Source of the DNA: Immersiella caudata
Taxonomy: Eukaryota; Ascomycota; Sordariomycetes; Sordariales; Lasiosphaeriaceae
Reading direction: 5' to 3'
DNA length: 64,000 nt
Assembly: GCA_030512335.1 (NCBI GenBank)
Contig: JAULSU010000004.1
Span: forward strand, 5,146,001 to 5,210,000
Made by a program: the position numbers and the translations under genes. Under the pieces are notes generated by a model that was not told the origin of the DNA, made no database searches, and saw nothing but the letters and a program-made list of their open reading frames with translations. How positions within the stretch are numbered: position 1 is the first letter of the stretch; the number at the start of each line of letters is the position of its first letter. This document shows positions 23,678 through 34,555 of this stretch, one piece after another.

Positions 23678-25733
23678 TCATTGTATGTAGTCCCTTGAGA
23701 AATGTTGTCTTTCCAAGACCTGAAGGTGGTCCTTGGCGAGATTGTTGAAACCCTGCATCTTTCTCAGCGCGTCAAAACAGGACTGCATCTCTGGGCCAAA
23801 GTTGTCGCTGTCTATGAGTCTAAAGCTGCTGGTGATGACCTCGATCTCCTCTGTATGACCGCAGCTTGGCGACGCAAGACACGACGCGCCAAGTGATATC
23901 GTCAGAGGAAGGAAAATATGAGCCTTGGCTAGATTAGTGACGCTGCAATGCCAGTAGGTAGGGTGGCTCACCTTGATGTATCCGATTTGCTCGTGAGCCC
24001 TGGAGAGTCTAGCAATCTCTTGGCCCGCGCTGATAGCCCGCTTCTGGTACTCCTCCACGGCTGGTTGATACTGACTGTCTGCGCCGTATCCTCCAACAAT
24101 GCTTGCAAGGTAGACGACTGCTGTTTGGGCCACCATGAACGCAAAAAGCAACATGGGATCGGTGACTGCGGAGACTGCCGGATATGTCATTGTGAGGGCG
24201 TTCAATCGCTTGTTGAGCATGTCGTCCAACCATTCGTGGCGGAGCCAAAAGTCCATTGATGCACTGCCGTATGCGGCTCGCTCGACGTTGGAGACTTGGC
24301 TGTGGGACATGGCACGCCCGCATATTGTTACAAGGATTGCGCATTCCGCCAGTGGTGAGAGCATGGTGTGTTCGTGAGACGCGATGGCTTCAGAGAGGAA
24401 GCAGACTCGTATGGGATGGCCGCCCTGGAACGCTAATTCGGGGGATGGGAGCCGAGTACATAGCTAAATCAAGAATGAGCATGGCACAAGAGCGTGTAAA
24501 AAGCAGACGTACCACTTCCTCGATGAGCGTCAGGGGCCAGCGACTTTTCATGCAGATGAAGCGGTCGAGGCAGTATGCCACCCAGAACGTCCTCCTTCGT
24601 TCCTCGACGAGCACAGGGTCTTCACAGTCGAGAATATTCCCCGGGCTGTCAATCTCATGGAGTTTGGCCAGCTGAACAAGACGGAACGCTCGACCAGCAC
24701 TGACCCATCCCCGTCGGTAGTTGGCTCGGGCGAATTCGTAGTGTGCTATCAAGAGCCACGCCTGAACCTGTTCGATGCGCACGACACCCATGTCGTCTTC
24801 ACTGAGGTCGAGTGTTTCCAGCATCTGTCGGGTTTCGTTGTAAAGTGTGTCGCGTAAACTCTCAAACTGCGACGAGAGTGCCATAGCCAGCGTCCACATC
24901 GCGTACTGTAGGCACAGCTTGTGGCTCGAAACCAGGTCGCCTGTGACACACTGACGGGACTGGGAAAGGTATCTAGACTGGTTGAAGATGGGAATATTGG
25001 GGTGCACGCGGTCAAAGTACAGCTGGTCCCTGTGGTGATGTGTTAGCAAGAGCAGGGGGAAAGGTGTCTTGGGGACAGTTACAAGTCGGCACGCATCAAA
25101 TCGTCGACAAGAGTTCGTTGAGGGTGTGTGATTGGCGATGGCGGGAACTTGAAGGATGGAAGAGGAAGAGGTGCGACTGCAGGAGTCCCTGGAGGGATTT
25201 GAACCTGAATCTCGCTGTCCCAGCCCATTCCTCCATCAGGAGGAGAAGGGAGGTGGCGTAGCTCTCCATCTGATCCCGAAGAATGGGTTGGCATCTTGTC
25301 GAGGGGCGCCATCTCTGGGTCGCAGATACCGAGAAGGTCTCCGCTAGGATCGAGACTCAAGCGTCTTTCCAGGGCGACTAGCGACAGGTTAGGAAAACCC
25401 AACGGTGACTACGGGGAGGAGAGTACTGACCGATGCGACAGCGCAATGCTTTCAAGTCGCCCTTCTTGGGTCCTCTTGCCAGCCGGTTGTAGTTGATCTC
25501 ACATATAACTCCGGAATCCGCGCAAGTGCCGCACTGCGGCCGCTGTCTATCGCCTAGCGGGGATGGTGTCAGCACCAGGAAGAAGAGTCTTGCCGGGTCG
25601 GGCCGGCGATCGCGATCTTACACCGCAATTTGCGTTTCCGGCACTCCTCGCAAGCAGACCCTGGCTGCTGTCTTGACTGGCCGACAATGCCATCGCCTTT
25701 GCCAATGCTTCCAGTGCGCCGCGAGACAGGCAT
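23678..25733 (-). CDS. Zn2Cys6 fungal-specific transcription factor
   Basis: Six exons: 25733-25622, 25553-25431, 25377-25083, 25029-24513, 24463-23972 and 23923-23678, giving 594 residues. The first intron splits the zinc cluster. Joined, the ligands are Cys28, 31, 38, 45, 48 and 55 (C-x2-C-x6-C-x6-C-x2-C-x6-C), with the basic RKRKLR stretch. The middle homology region follows, with YFDRVHPNIPIF, QAWLLIAHYEFARANYRRGW, RAFRLVQLAKLHEID and EERRRTFWVAYCLDRF, then CTRLPSPELAFQ and PLAECAILVTICGRA. It acts in the nucleus as a DNA-binding regulator. It sits convergent to the PKS, so it is the obvious candidate for the pathway regulator, although the target genes are unproven. The last intron (23971-23924) is 48 bp and stop-free, so retention would only insert 16 residues. 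Confidence 0.9.
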
Positions 25734-28700
25734 TCCGTTGGAATGGATTTCGGTCGAGGAGAATGAGCAAAATGGAAGGAAGAGGTCTCGAGCTGCAGTA
25801 AGCGCAGGACCACGAGAGATTGCACAGCGGCTGGGTTAAAGCATGTGCGCGGTGGGCCGGCTCGACATCAGGAGCTGGTTTTGGACGGCGGCGTCGTGGT
25901 TGATGATCGGCCAGAGCTAGCGGGGGAGTCAGTCGGTCCGCAGTGATGTGTGTCTCGCTTTCTTGGGGAACCTGGATGGTGCAAAGATGGTGGGAAAATT
26001 AGGGAGGCTCACCTCGTCGTTCTTTCCTCCCCCGGAGCCAGGTCTCAACATTTTAGAGTGCAGCGCAGCCCACCCACGAACAGCTGCCTTGGCTGTTTTG
26101 CGTTTCGCCCGGCCGGTCTGCCCTGGCCCCCTCCATCCCCTGGCATGGCATCTGCAGACATCCAGAATGGCGTATCGGGTCCCACGCCCAACCTCCGATC
26201 TCCGCGTCGTGCCCCTCCACGTCGCTGTCCCCAGCGGGCCGCCTCCGTTGCGCTAACGATCTGCACTGCGCAACCCTCTTTCGGCGCAAAGAATCACCTC
26301 AAATGGCAACTCATATGCCACCCTGCGCCCAAAGCGTCGTTCGGACGTGTTCGACGAATTGGGCACCCCTGTCGATTGTCTCGAACTTCAGCTTTCGTCC
26401 CCGGACACGCCAAATTTGAAGCAGAGCATTTTCCCAATCGAGTGACGCTGCGAACCCTCATGAATGCCCTCCATGACCCGCCTTGAACCCCGCTTCCGAT
26501 CTCGATCAATTTCAAGATGGTGGCTGGCGGGTGCCTACCAGGGACTCGCAACAAAGAAAACAATGCATTTTTTGCCGTTACCAAGGCGCTCTGGCTTTAT
26601 GTTTGGCCCCTCATGTCGTTTGCTGCGCCGAATGCGCCGAGCCTCCTCCTACCCGCCCGGGTGCACGCCCCGACCAATTCTCAGTCACTGATCGGCCCTG
26701 GAGGGTTGCTTTGCAGGACGGCAGAGATACCTCGACCGCCAACAGCACCAACTTCGCCGCGCACAAATGATTGCGAGAATGCAGGCCGGTCCGCGGCGAA
26801 GCCAGGCGACGTCGGCTTCAAAGCTCAGCTCGGATGTCCTCGGATCCAATGAGACAAGGGGGATGAAGGGTGCCGGATCATCCCGTGATTTGCAGCTGGT
26901 CTGGGCAGTGTCCCCGACGTCTACCCTTGTTGGTGACGATCCGCACTCGACTCACCGAGCTGTGAATAATCAGGACGCGCCACCAGCAGCATGTCACGCC
27001 AGCTTCCTGGGCTTGCGATTTTCCTTGGCAGAAAGCCAAACCCTACCCACCTGAACCGAGCCACACCTGGTGTTCGTGGAACGCCGCTTTGTGTTATGCT
27101 CCTCATCACTGCTAAGACTGCGAGGCAAAGAACCGACGGTATCGGGGCGCCCTGGTCTGAAGCCCTAGGGCTCTCAATTGCTGTTTTTCCGTGACCCATA
27201 GCCAGCTCCGCTATCTCTTAGATACCTATGTCGATCCCCCGCGCAGTTATCATCCTGCTCAAGGTGGCTCCAAGTGGGACCTGGGTAAGACACGGCAGTC
27301 ACTTTGCATGATATGGGGACGCCAACCGACGGGTGGCACTCTCTGTACAGAATCAACGCAGTGGTTTATGTAGGTCTTAGACCTAGACCCCAGCCAAATG
27401 CTCACTACCTGCGCCGGCCTCATCTGCCCATTGGGTCTCGATGGAAGTCCAAGTGGGATGGGACGGGGCGGCACTCTTACACACTGGAGCGGCAAAGGTA
27501 TTCCGGGGACCGCTGGTGGCTCATCGTTGCCTTTTCCATGCCGGAAGCTGCACATCCTCTCCGCACCTTCCTAGTTATACATGCTTGACCCTCAGACGAC
27601 TGGCCTCTTGGATGGTTGGGATGTCTCTCCGTTTCCTTGTTCCTCTTGCCCGGCTATTCCCCCCCGTCCCGAATAGAGGCGTCTTCCGAGCTTCGAACTG
27701 TTGATCTGGACGTTGATGTTCAAAGGGCGAGCGCCTGAGAAGAACCAGGGTCGGCAGCATCAGCTGCCTTGACACTGTTGATTCAGGTGCCACCACCACT
27801 CACAACTCACGCTATCACCGAAGTAGACGGACTGGGTGGATGGCCGGATGGGAGCAGGCTATCGTTTGAGGGTGCTTCGAGTAGTGTATTCTCATCATCA
27901 CGCTCAGCGTTCAGCTGCCGAAGTCGGAAGAGTTGGAGGGTTGCGTGTCTTCGATGCCTCTTTGGCTAGAGCCTTGTGACTTCGAGGCACCAGATAAGTA
28001 ATCACAGCTGAGGGGAAGACTCACCACTTTTCGGAGATGATACCGCGTTCCCCGATTGGATGTGTGCAGTCAGTGCGATTGCGTGTTGGAAAGTCCGGGC
28101 CGAATCTCCAGTTGAGGGATGCCCAGTACTGCCGCCTCACCCTGAGTCGGAAGTCTTCTGACTTTTGATCACTGAATGATGACAAATGGAAGACCGTAGA
28201 GTTTTTCAGGGAAGGTGCAGTCTACCGAGAAGGTGGAAATTTGTTGTGTTCAGGGGGTTGAACCTTAACCCACGACACGGCAAGCGAACTTTGATCCGCC
28301 CTTCTGTCATCAACCTTGATGGCATCTAACCCACCTTCATTGGAATTTGCGAGGACGGTATCCGCCTACGGTCGTTTAGAGTTCGTATGTCTACAGTTGC
28401 ACGACCACCAATGGCGAAGTGGTTTGTTTTCGAACACCTCACTGCCAACCTCGAGAGCCCGAATCATTCAAGTCACCAAAGAGCGCCTCTCACCGCAACC
28501 CAACATTTCTTGCGCGTATCTATCGCACTTGATGCGTTCCAAACAGGCTTGGTCTTCGGTAGTACCGTCCTCATCACCACGACAGACGTCTCGGCAAGTA
28601 GATACACAAATGGGGATACGCCAGCGATCGCCTCAACATGCCACCCCGGGCCAAAGAACTGGAACCCAAACGGTTAGCATCCACCGGGCTGGGGGAAACC

Positions 28701-28840
28701 AACCCACCAGCCTTGGCTCGGTGGGGGCACATCGTCGAGAGGGGTTGAGTGGGGAATGCGACAGCAAATCAGCTCCGTCCAATCTGATGGTGATGCCTTC
28801 TCTCTCCTCATCACCTCCACTCACTGCGACAAGTCGGAAT
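25734..28840. other. 3.1-kb intergenic, no gene recognised
   Basis: Promoter side of both the Zn2Cys6 gene (minus) and the NmrA-like gene (plus). The longest frame, plus 25950-26486, is Pro/Arg-rich without a domain and has equally long overlapping frames on the other strand. I see no repeat, RNA gene or decayed coding pattern. Confidence 0.5.
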
Positions 28841-29979
28841 ATGTCGAACATGGCGGACAAGAAGCTCATCGTCGTTATCGGTGCGACCGGAAACCAGGGC
28901 GGCTCTGTCGCTCGGCGCTTCCTCCAGGATTCCAGCTTCGCCGTCCGCGCCCTCACCCGCAATCCGGCATCCCCGGCAGCGAAAGCCCTCAAGGAGCAGG
29001 GAGCGGAGGTCGTCCAAGCCGAGCTTGAAGATGCAGAGTCCCTGAAAACCGCGTTCAAGGGCGCCAATCTCATCTTCAGCGTCACACAATACTGGGAGCC
29101 TTTCTTCCGCCTCGACTGCCGCCCCAAGGCCACCGAGCTCGGTCTTTCGTGCCGGAAATACGCCTACGACGTTGAGTACCGCCAGGGAAAGAACATCGCT
29201 GATGCTGCAGCTGCGGTTGTCGACACGCTCGTAGAAAACGGTTTCTTGGTGTCGACGCTGAGCCACGCGGGTAAGGCCACGGGTGGCAAGATGACTGAGG
29301 TGTATCATTTCGATTCCAAGGCGGATATCTTTCCTCACTATGTGGATGAGAAGTATCCTGAGCTGTCGAAGAAGATGTCCTGTATCCATACGGGGTATTT
29401 CATGACGAGCCACCAGATTCTGCCGAATAGCTACTTCAAAAAGGTGAGTTACATTTCGATGATGTAAGGGTGGTGTTGTTAACAGAACCGCAGCAACCCG
29501 ATGGCAGCTTCCAAATGCGCTTCCCCACGCGCGAGGACAAGCCCGTTCCTCACATTGACATCGTTGCTGACATGGGCAACTTTGTCTACGCCGTTTCGCA
29601 GATGCCACCTGGAAAGGCATACATGGCTGCCGGGTCGACCGTCGGCTTTGGGGAATACATTCGTCTGTTTGGCGAACATAACACGGTCCCTGTTAGCTAC
29701 AAGCAAATCACCTTTGACGAGATGGTAAACGATGCAGTTGAGGATGAGGCGGCGGGCATTGAGGTTGCGAATATGTACGTGTATGCGGATGAGCCGGGGT
29801 ATGATGGCGGGATGGATCTGCTTACGGCAGAGGATATTAGGAAGGTGAGTTCCATTGCTCTGAGATCTGACGAGGATGCAATACTGACGTGCCTACTCTT
29901 GGCCGGCGTCGAGTGCCCGATAACGACGTTGGAGGAGTGGATTAAGAAGCAGGATTGGTCCGCTGTTTTGTTGAAGTAA
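28841..29979 (+). CDS. NmrA-like family NAD(P)-binding protein
   Basis: Exons 28841-29443, 29494-29844 and 29914-29979 give about 339 residues. The Rossmann motif VVIGATGNQGGSVARRFL begins near residue 11, followed by VRALTRNP at the cofactor 2'-phosphate position. NmrA family features follow (GANLIFSVTQYW, KKMSCIHTGYFM). NmrA-like proteins bind NAD(P) and act as redox-sensing regulators or reductases. The second intron starts GTGAGT at 29845, but the only usable AG downstream is in GTCGAG at 29911-29913. Reading through adds 23 in-frame residues, so the 3' structure is uncertain. The start could also be the ATG at 28850. It lies upstream of a GH18 gene and next to the polyketide locus, possibly as an auxiliary regulator. 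Confidence 0.85.
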
Positions 29980-30259
29980 GATGTTGCAAAGCGCTCTTTG
30001 CATCTCTCCAAGGTAGCCGTGTTGAGGTTGGGGCTGCCTTGTTCTTTGGGTACTTTCACGAGCGAGCAATGGTGTATTCGAAGCAAGCGAGTTTGGAGGG
30101 CTTTCAGCGATTTTATCACAATGCACAGGACAAAGGACGATCAATTGAAGACTGAGTTCTTACAAGCAAATCCACAAGGGATACCTCAAGCTCTCTAAAC
30201 GGGATTCGAACAAAGCCAAGACCCTGCCCAAAATACCCACCAAACGCCAACGCCAAACC

Positions 30260-31640
30260 TCAGCCCCCCGACCCATTCCTGATATTCTCATACACGCTAT
30301 CGGGATACTCCAACCGATTCTCCTCCTCATCCACCTTCCCCAACGCCCGATAACTCATCCCCACCAAGCTCCCTTCCCCAATGCGATCCATCGACGCCTC
30401 CCAAAACATACTCCCTGCCAGCCCCTTCTCTTTCAACCACCTCACTTTCCTCGTCACCATCCCCGGCGTATCGAAACTCACCAGCTCTCTCATGGCCTCA
30501 TCATAGCTATACGTCGCTCCCGCCGCCGCGTCATACACTACCTCCGCCCCCACCCCGGGTAGCACCTTATACTGGTACTCCGCCGCCTCCCCATACGGCT
30601 TGCCAATGCCATCCGTATCCCTGAATGCCCGCCCATACACAGGCATTCCTAGCACAATCTTCCCCGGCGGTATCCCCTCTCTCAGATACCGCTTTACTAC
30701 TTCTTCCGTGGATTTCCTCCCTCCGCTCCCACCTGTCGACGTGACCGGCGAAAAGAGGTTACTCTGGTGTCCTGAAACCTTACTCCATCGTCCGGAGTAG
30801 TCATACGCTATGAGGTTGAACCAATCTATCACCTCGGCGATCTCGCTCAGGCACAGGTTGGATATGTCCTTGGGAGTTGTAGGTGATGCGATGGTGAGGA
30901 GGTAATGATACGCCTTTGTATCTCTCTTTCGGCTCGGAGAGGTAGAGGTGTGGAGGGTTGAAGCAGCGTAGTCATCTAGCCCCTTTCGAAGATCTTTCAG
31001 GAGAAGGAGGTAGTTATCCCCTTCGGTCTTGGAAGCAGGAAACTCCCAGTCAATATCTAATCCGTCGAGGCCGAGGGAGCCGAGGAGGTCGAGGGCGGAG
31101 TTGACGAAGAGGGAGCGGGAGGAGGCGGAGGAGGTAGCGGCTGAGAAGGAGGGGGTAGAGGAGGGGCCGCCGAGGGAGAGAAGGGTCTTGAGGTGGCGGT
31201 TGGAGCGCTTGAGGAGGTAGAGTTGGTGGAGGGCGCCGTGGGGGGCCGCGCTTGAAGAGGATGAGGCTGGGAGGGGGTTAGTTTGGTTGGAAAGGGGTGA
31301 TGAGGAAAGGGGGGGACTTACGGTCGCCGGTGTGGTAGACCTTTTCTGTGTCGATGGAGGGCTTGGATAGGGAGACCTCGCCAGTGGAGGAGACGTTGGC
31401 GAAGGCGTAGATGATATGGGTGATTTGGGAGACGGGGAGGTCGGTGGGCTGGAAGTTTCGGCCTTTGGGGTCGAGGGACCGGTTGGTGAGGTAGACTATG
31501 TTCTTGTATGCAGCGTTGGGCACGGCCGTTGTGTTGGGAGCGTCGCGCTCCCAGGTGTTTCTTGCGATGTTTGCATTGGTGAGGGAAAGAAAGGAGAGGG
31601 CAGCGATCGCTGCGCTCTTGATAGAGATGGCCATGCCCAT
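30260..31640 (-). CDS. GH18 family chitinase, secreted
   Basis: Exons 31640-31322 and 31266-30260 give 441 residues around a 55-bp intron (GTAAGT..CCCAG). The N-terminus (about 1-24) is a signal peptide ending near LTNANIARN. The GH18 fold is shown by IVYLTNRSLDPKGRNFQP, ITHIIYAFANV, the beta-3 LLSLGGPS and the catalytic DGLDIDWEFP, with the acid Glu near residue 181. Later landmarks are NLIAYDYSG, LGMPVYGRAF and GSMFWEASMD with the conserved Trp. It hydrolyses beta-1,4-GlcNAc polymers outside the cell or in the wall. No chitin-binding module was seen. The ATG at 31640 is followed by another at 31634; either keeps the signal peptide. Confidence 0.93.
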
Positions 31641-32195
31641 TGTGGGAATGGGGGGAAGGGGGAAAGAGATGAAGCGAGCCGTTGGGTGGTTTTAACCAAC
31701 CAATTTCCATTGTGCTTCGGCGACCCGAGTCCGTTTTATGCTGTTCTATCCTGCGGGACTCGGGCCACGATGCTCTTTGTCATTACCCCTGAATGGTGTC
31801 CCGGGCCGGCTTTCAAGACCCTCGGTTCCACCATTGAGACAGATCAGTTCAGACCTCGATGACAAAGAACATAAGGGTCTCGGTTGTGTCACCAGGTTAA
31901 GAACGAGGCGAAAGCTTTCGTAGCGGCGCCGAATGGCTAGATCTCGGATTTCTTGACAGACCTGTGTTGGATGAGACGCCATGGGCTCCCTCCCACTTTT
32001 TCGAGCCTTGCATGACAGGATCGGAACCAACAATGTCTTAGGCCATTCCTAGGTCCCTTGCATCTGTCAAATCTGCATTGTGTCGAGATCGAAGACGTGG
32101 TGGCACTCGAATGGTGTGGGTCAGTTCCCGATTCCCTCGTACAAGGTGACGCTATAATTTCGGGGTTTCGTTCTAATGGGGTAATGTGCTCCATA
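31641..32195. other. Intergenic, GH18 promoter side
   Basis: About 555 bp of flank before the inverted-repeat element. No convincing coding frame. Confidence 0.4.
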
Positions 32196-32512
32196 CAAAG
32201 GCTCAGGCCAGCAAAGAGGGGCCATCTGCTCCCTGCGAAAACAGACCGCCCATACTAACAGCTAACACGAGCTGGCGTCAGCTGCATCGTAAGAGACTTC
32301 GTTTAACATCTTACAATACCTGATATCCATTTTAAAAGGTGTTATTTGCATTTCAATAGGCCGAGTCAACATCGAAGAAGCCCTGATTAGCGTCGAAGGA
32401 GGCCTGGCTAACACTGAAGAAGGCCTGATGAACATTGAACGTCGCCGCTTCCCAGTGCTACTAAAGCTTGGCGTACTACCCAAATAGACCCTTTTTCTGG
32501 CCGGAGCCTTCG
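32196..32512. mobile_element. MITE-like terminal-inverted-repeat element, copy B
   Basis: The left end reads CAAAGGCTCAGGCCAG. The reverse complement of the right end reads CGAAGGCTCCGGCCAG. Both ends are flanked by TA (32194-32195 and 32513-32514), a clean two-base target duplication. The interior aligns with copy A at 8160-8427 across its length. At 317 bp it is longer, mainly because of a 21-bp tandem array at 32368-32440. No coding capacity is evident. The two copies are in the same relative orientation. Confidence 0.78.
32368..32440. repeat. 21-bp minisatellite inside MITE copy B
   Basis: Three imperfect 21-bp units (32368-32388, 32389-32409, 32410-32430) share the pattern AAC(A/G)(T/C)(T/C)GAAGAAGGCCTG, with a partial fourth unit. 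Copy A has only about one equivalent unit (near 8341-8360), so the array expanded after the copies diverged or contracted in A. Confidence 0.7.
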
Positions 32513-32871
32513 TACTCCAATTATTAGCCCCTGTGTTACCATCAGCAGAGCGAATCTGGGTGGCCCAAACTGGGCTGGTTTGGCTACAGCTGTGACCAAA
32601 GCTCAATGATTTAAACTAATGGGTTTAAACCTTAGGGGAACCAGCAATCCCATTGATCTATGGTATTGGGGTGTGTTAAGGTAGGCGTGGCCGGAATTGG
32701 CGGCGACACAGAAAAAGATTCGGCGAGGGTGGGGGGGCTTCTTGGAGTTCAGCAACCGATGCTTTTTGGTGATCCGAGGATGCGTCGTAATTATGTCTGC
32801 GCGAGGCGTACTGCGAAAATCTCAAAGTTGGCGGATGAACGAAGGAAGGAGGAATAAGAAGATCAAAATGA

Positions 32872-33234
32872 GGCTATGATATCGGAAAATATCACAGGCC
32901 CTTTGCCCCGGCTCCTGAGTGGCTCTCTGTTGGTCACGGCATTCATCCCCAGGGTGAAACTCCACATTTTCACGCTCAGCCTGTCACCCATTACGACAGT
33001 GTTGGCACTCATCAACACAACGCTGGTATATATCAAAGGAATATTCCCTACCACGGTAATCCTCCCCAATCCAACAATTGGCCATATCGAAACGGCCCTC
33101 CACACCCAACCAACCTTACCGGCCCCATGGCAGCTTATCACGCCCATCCTACCGCTCCTATATGGCCCTCTGGTCGCTCGACAGTCCTAGCCCTACCCAC
33201 CAGTTATGTTCTGGGTGCACCTTGGATACCCTAG
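32872..33234 (+). pseudogene. Start-less coding-like fragment (His/Pro/Asn/Gln-rich tail)
   Basis: From just after a TGA at 32869-32871 to a TAG at 33232-33234, about 120 codons read with a biased His/Pro/Tyr/Asn/Gln composition, for example FHAQPVTHYDSVGTHQHN and GNPPQSNNWPYRNGPPHP. This resembles the disordered tail of a regulatory protein. No ATG precedes most of it and no upstream exon is evident. It lies 360 bp downstream of MITE copy B. It could be a gene relic or a terminal exon of a gene I cannot assemble. Confidence 0.3.
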
Positions 33235-34555
33235 GTAATTAGTAATCGCAATTTTGTTGTGTTTTGTACGTTGATGAGTCCATTCTCCAACTCTGCGTGG
33301 TCCTTTGTTCCTGCGTGCTTGCTTGATCACCCCGGTGCTTGTATGTCATGGCAGCTATGATCTCTATCTGGGATCAATTCGGGCACCTTGCCTTCTCATC
33401 TTCTCGGCAATCCTATTGAAGGCCAAAGGCGACAAGACAGTCAGGGAGCCAGACAGCACAGGTAATTACGGCCATTCAGCGAAGCAGATGGCAGATCAGA
33501 AAGATACTCATGGCGATGAATCTCCAAGGCTGGTCCGTGTGCAGATCCCGTGGGTACGATATGCCTGGGCGAACGCATGGAGGCTGCACGCTTTACAGCA
33601 AAAGTGCCAAGCCCCTGCCTCGAACTCTGGGCAGGGACCCCAAGCAGATGTGGCAGTCGCGAATGGTATCCCATGCTGTTTCATGCTACAATCGCATTGT
33701 GGAGCTTGGGGATCGCCCAAATCCAGCGCGGGCATCGGGAGGTTTGAGAAGCACTCTTGTTCCATGTTCCTGGTCAGAGCCCGCGTGGCGCCCAATTTGG
33801 AGTACCGTAATTGATGATCGCGGGCCGCCGCGCTCCGCGACTCACTGTGCTGCACTCAGTGCAACTGGAAGGGACCGTGTACCGTCTGTTTGCACCCATT
33901 GCTCCAATTGAACTGCGAAAACCCTCGACTTGGCCAAATGCAGCCATCCTCCTACCTACCTAATGCTGACACCTCCCACCCTCCCCGGCTTCTCTGCATC
34001 CTGAAAGACTGCTGGATGGGACGCTTATTTTATTTTTTTGTGGAAGTTTTGCAGCCCGAACCGACTGCCCCAAATACCACCCGAAGGTGGGGAATCGTCA
34101 CTAGGCTCCTTCCAAACCTTCTATCCCAACGACAGATTTTCCCAGCGTTGGGAAACTCAAAAACCCATCCCAGCCGTTCGCCATCGTCACCTTCCCGGGT
34201 TCGTCAGCCGAACATCATCCCGACCATCGAAAAACTCGGCTATCGCGTTTCAGGTGATCCCCGTTCCCAACCTGGTGGCGGTATGGCGATCTCACAGCTT
34301 ACCCCAACTCCGGAAGATCAAGCAGCGCTTAGGCGCTGTGCGCACTTGAGTTATCGCGCTAAATCCTGTCTGTCCCTCCTTGTTTTTCGTTGCATTTCTG
34401 GAATATAATGCCTGTCAGGGCCCTCTTCCCACTATCCGCTACCATGGCGATATTTCGGATCTTTTCCACCAGTCCGTTGTAATGCCACTTGACATCATAT
34501 CGTGACAAAGCCTCTCGCCCCAAGGTCTACCTCCTCGACAACAACCCATCCAGCT
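33235..34555. other. Intergenic, no gene recognised
   Basis: Several overlapping frames of 60-130 codons occur on both strands between 33.3 and 34.4 kb, all without domain, signal peptide or consistent splice signals. Confidence 0.45.

Noticed and set aside
25950..26486. 178-codon plus-strand frame in the TF-NmrA interval
   Set aside because: Pro/Arg-rich, overlapped by comparable frames on the other strand, no splice or domain support.
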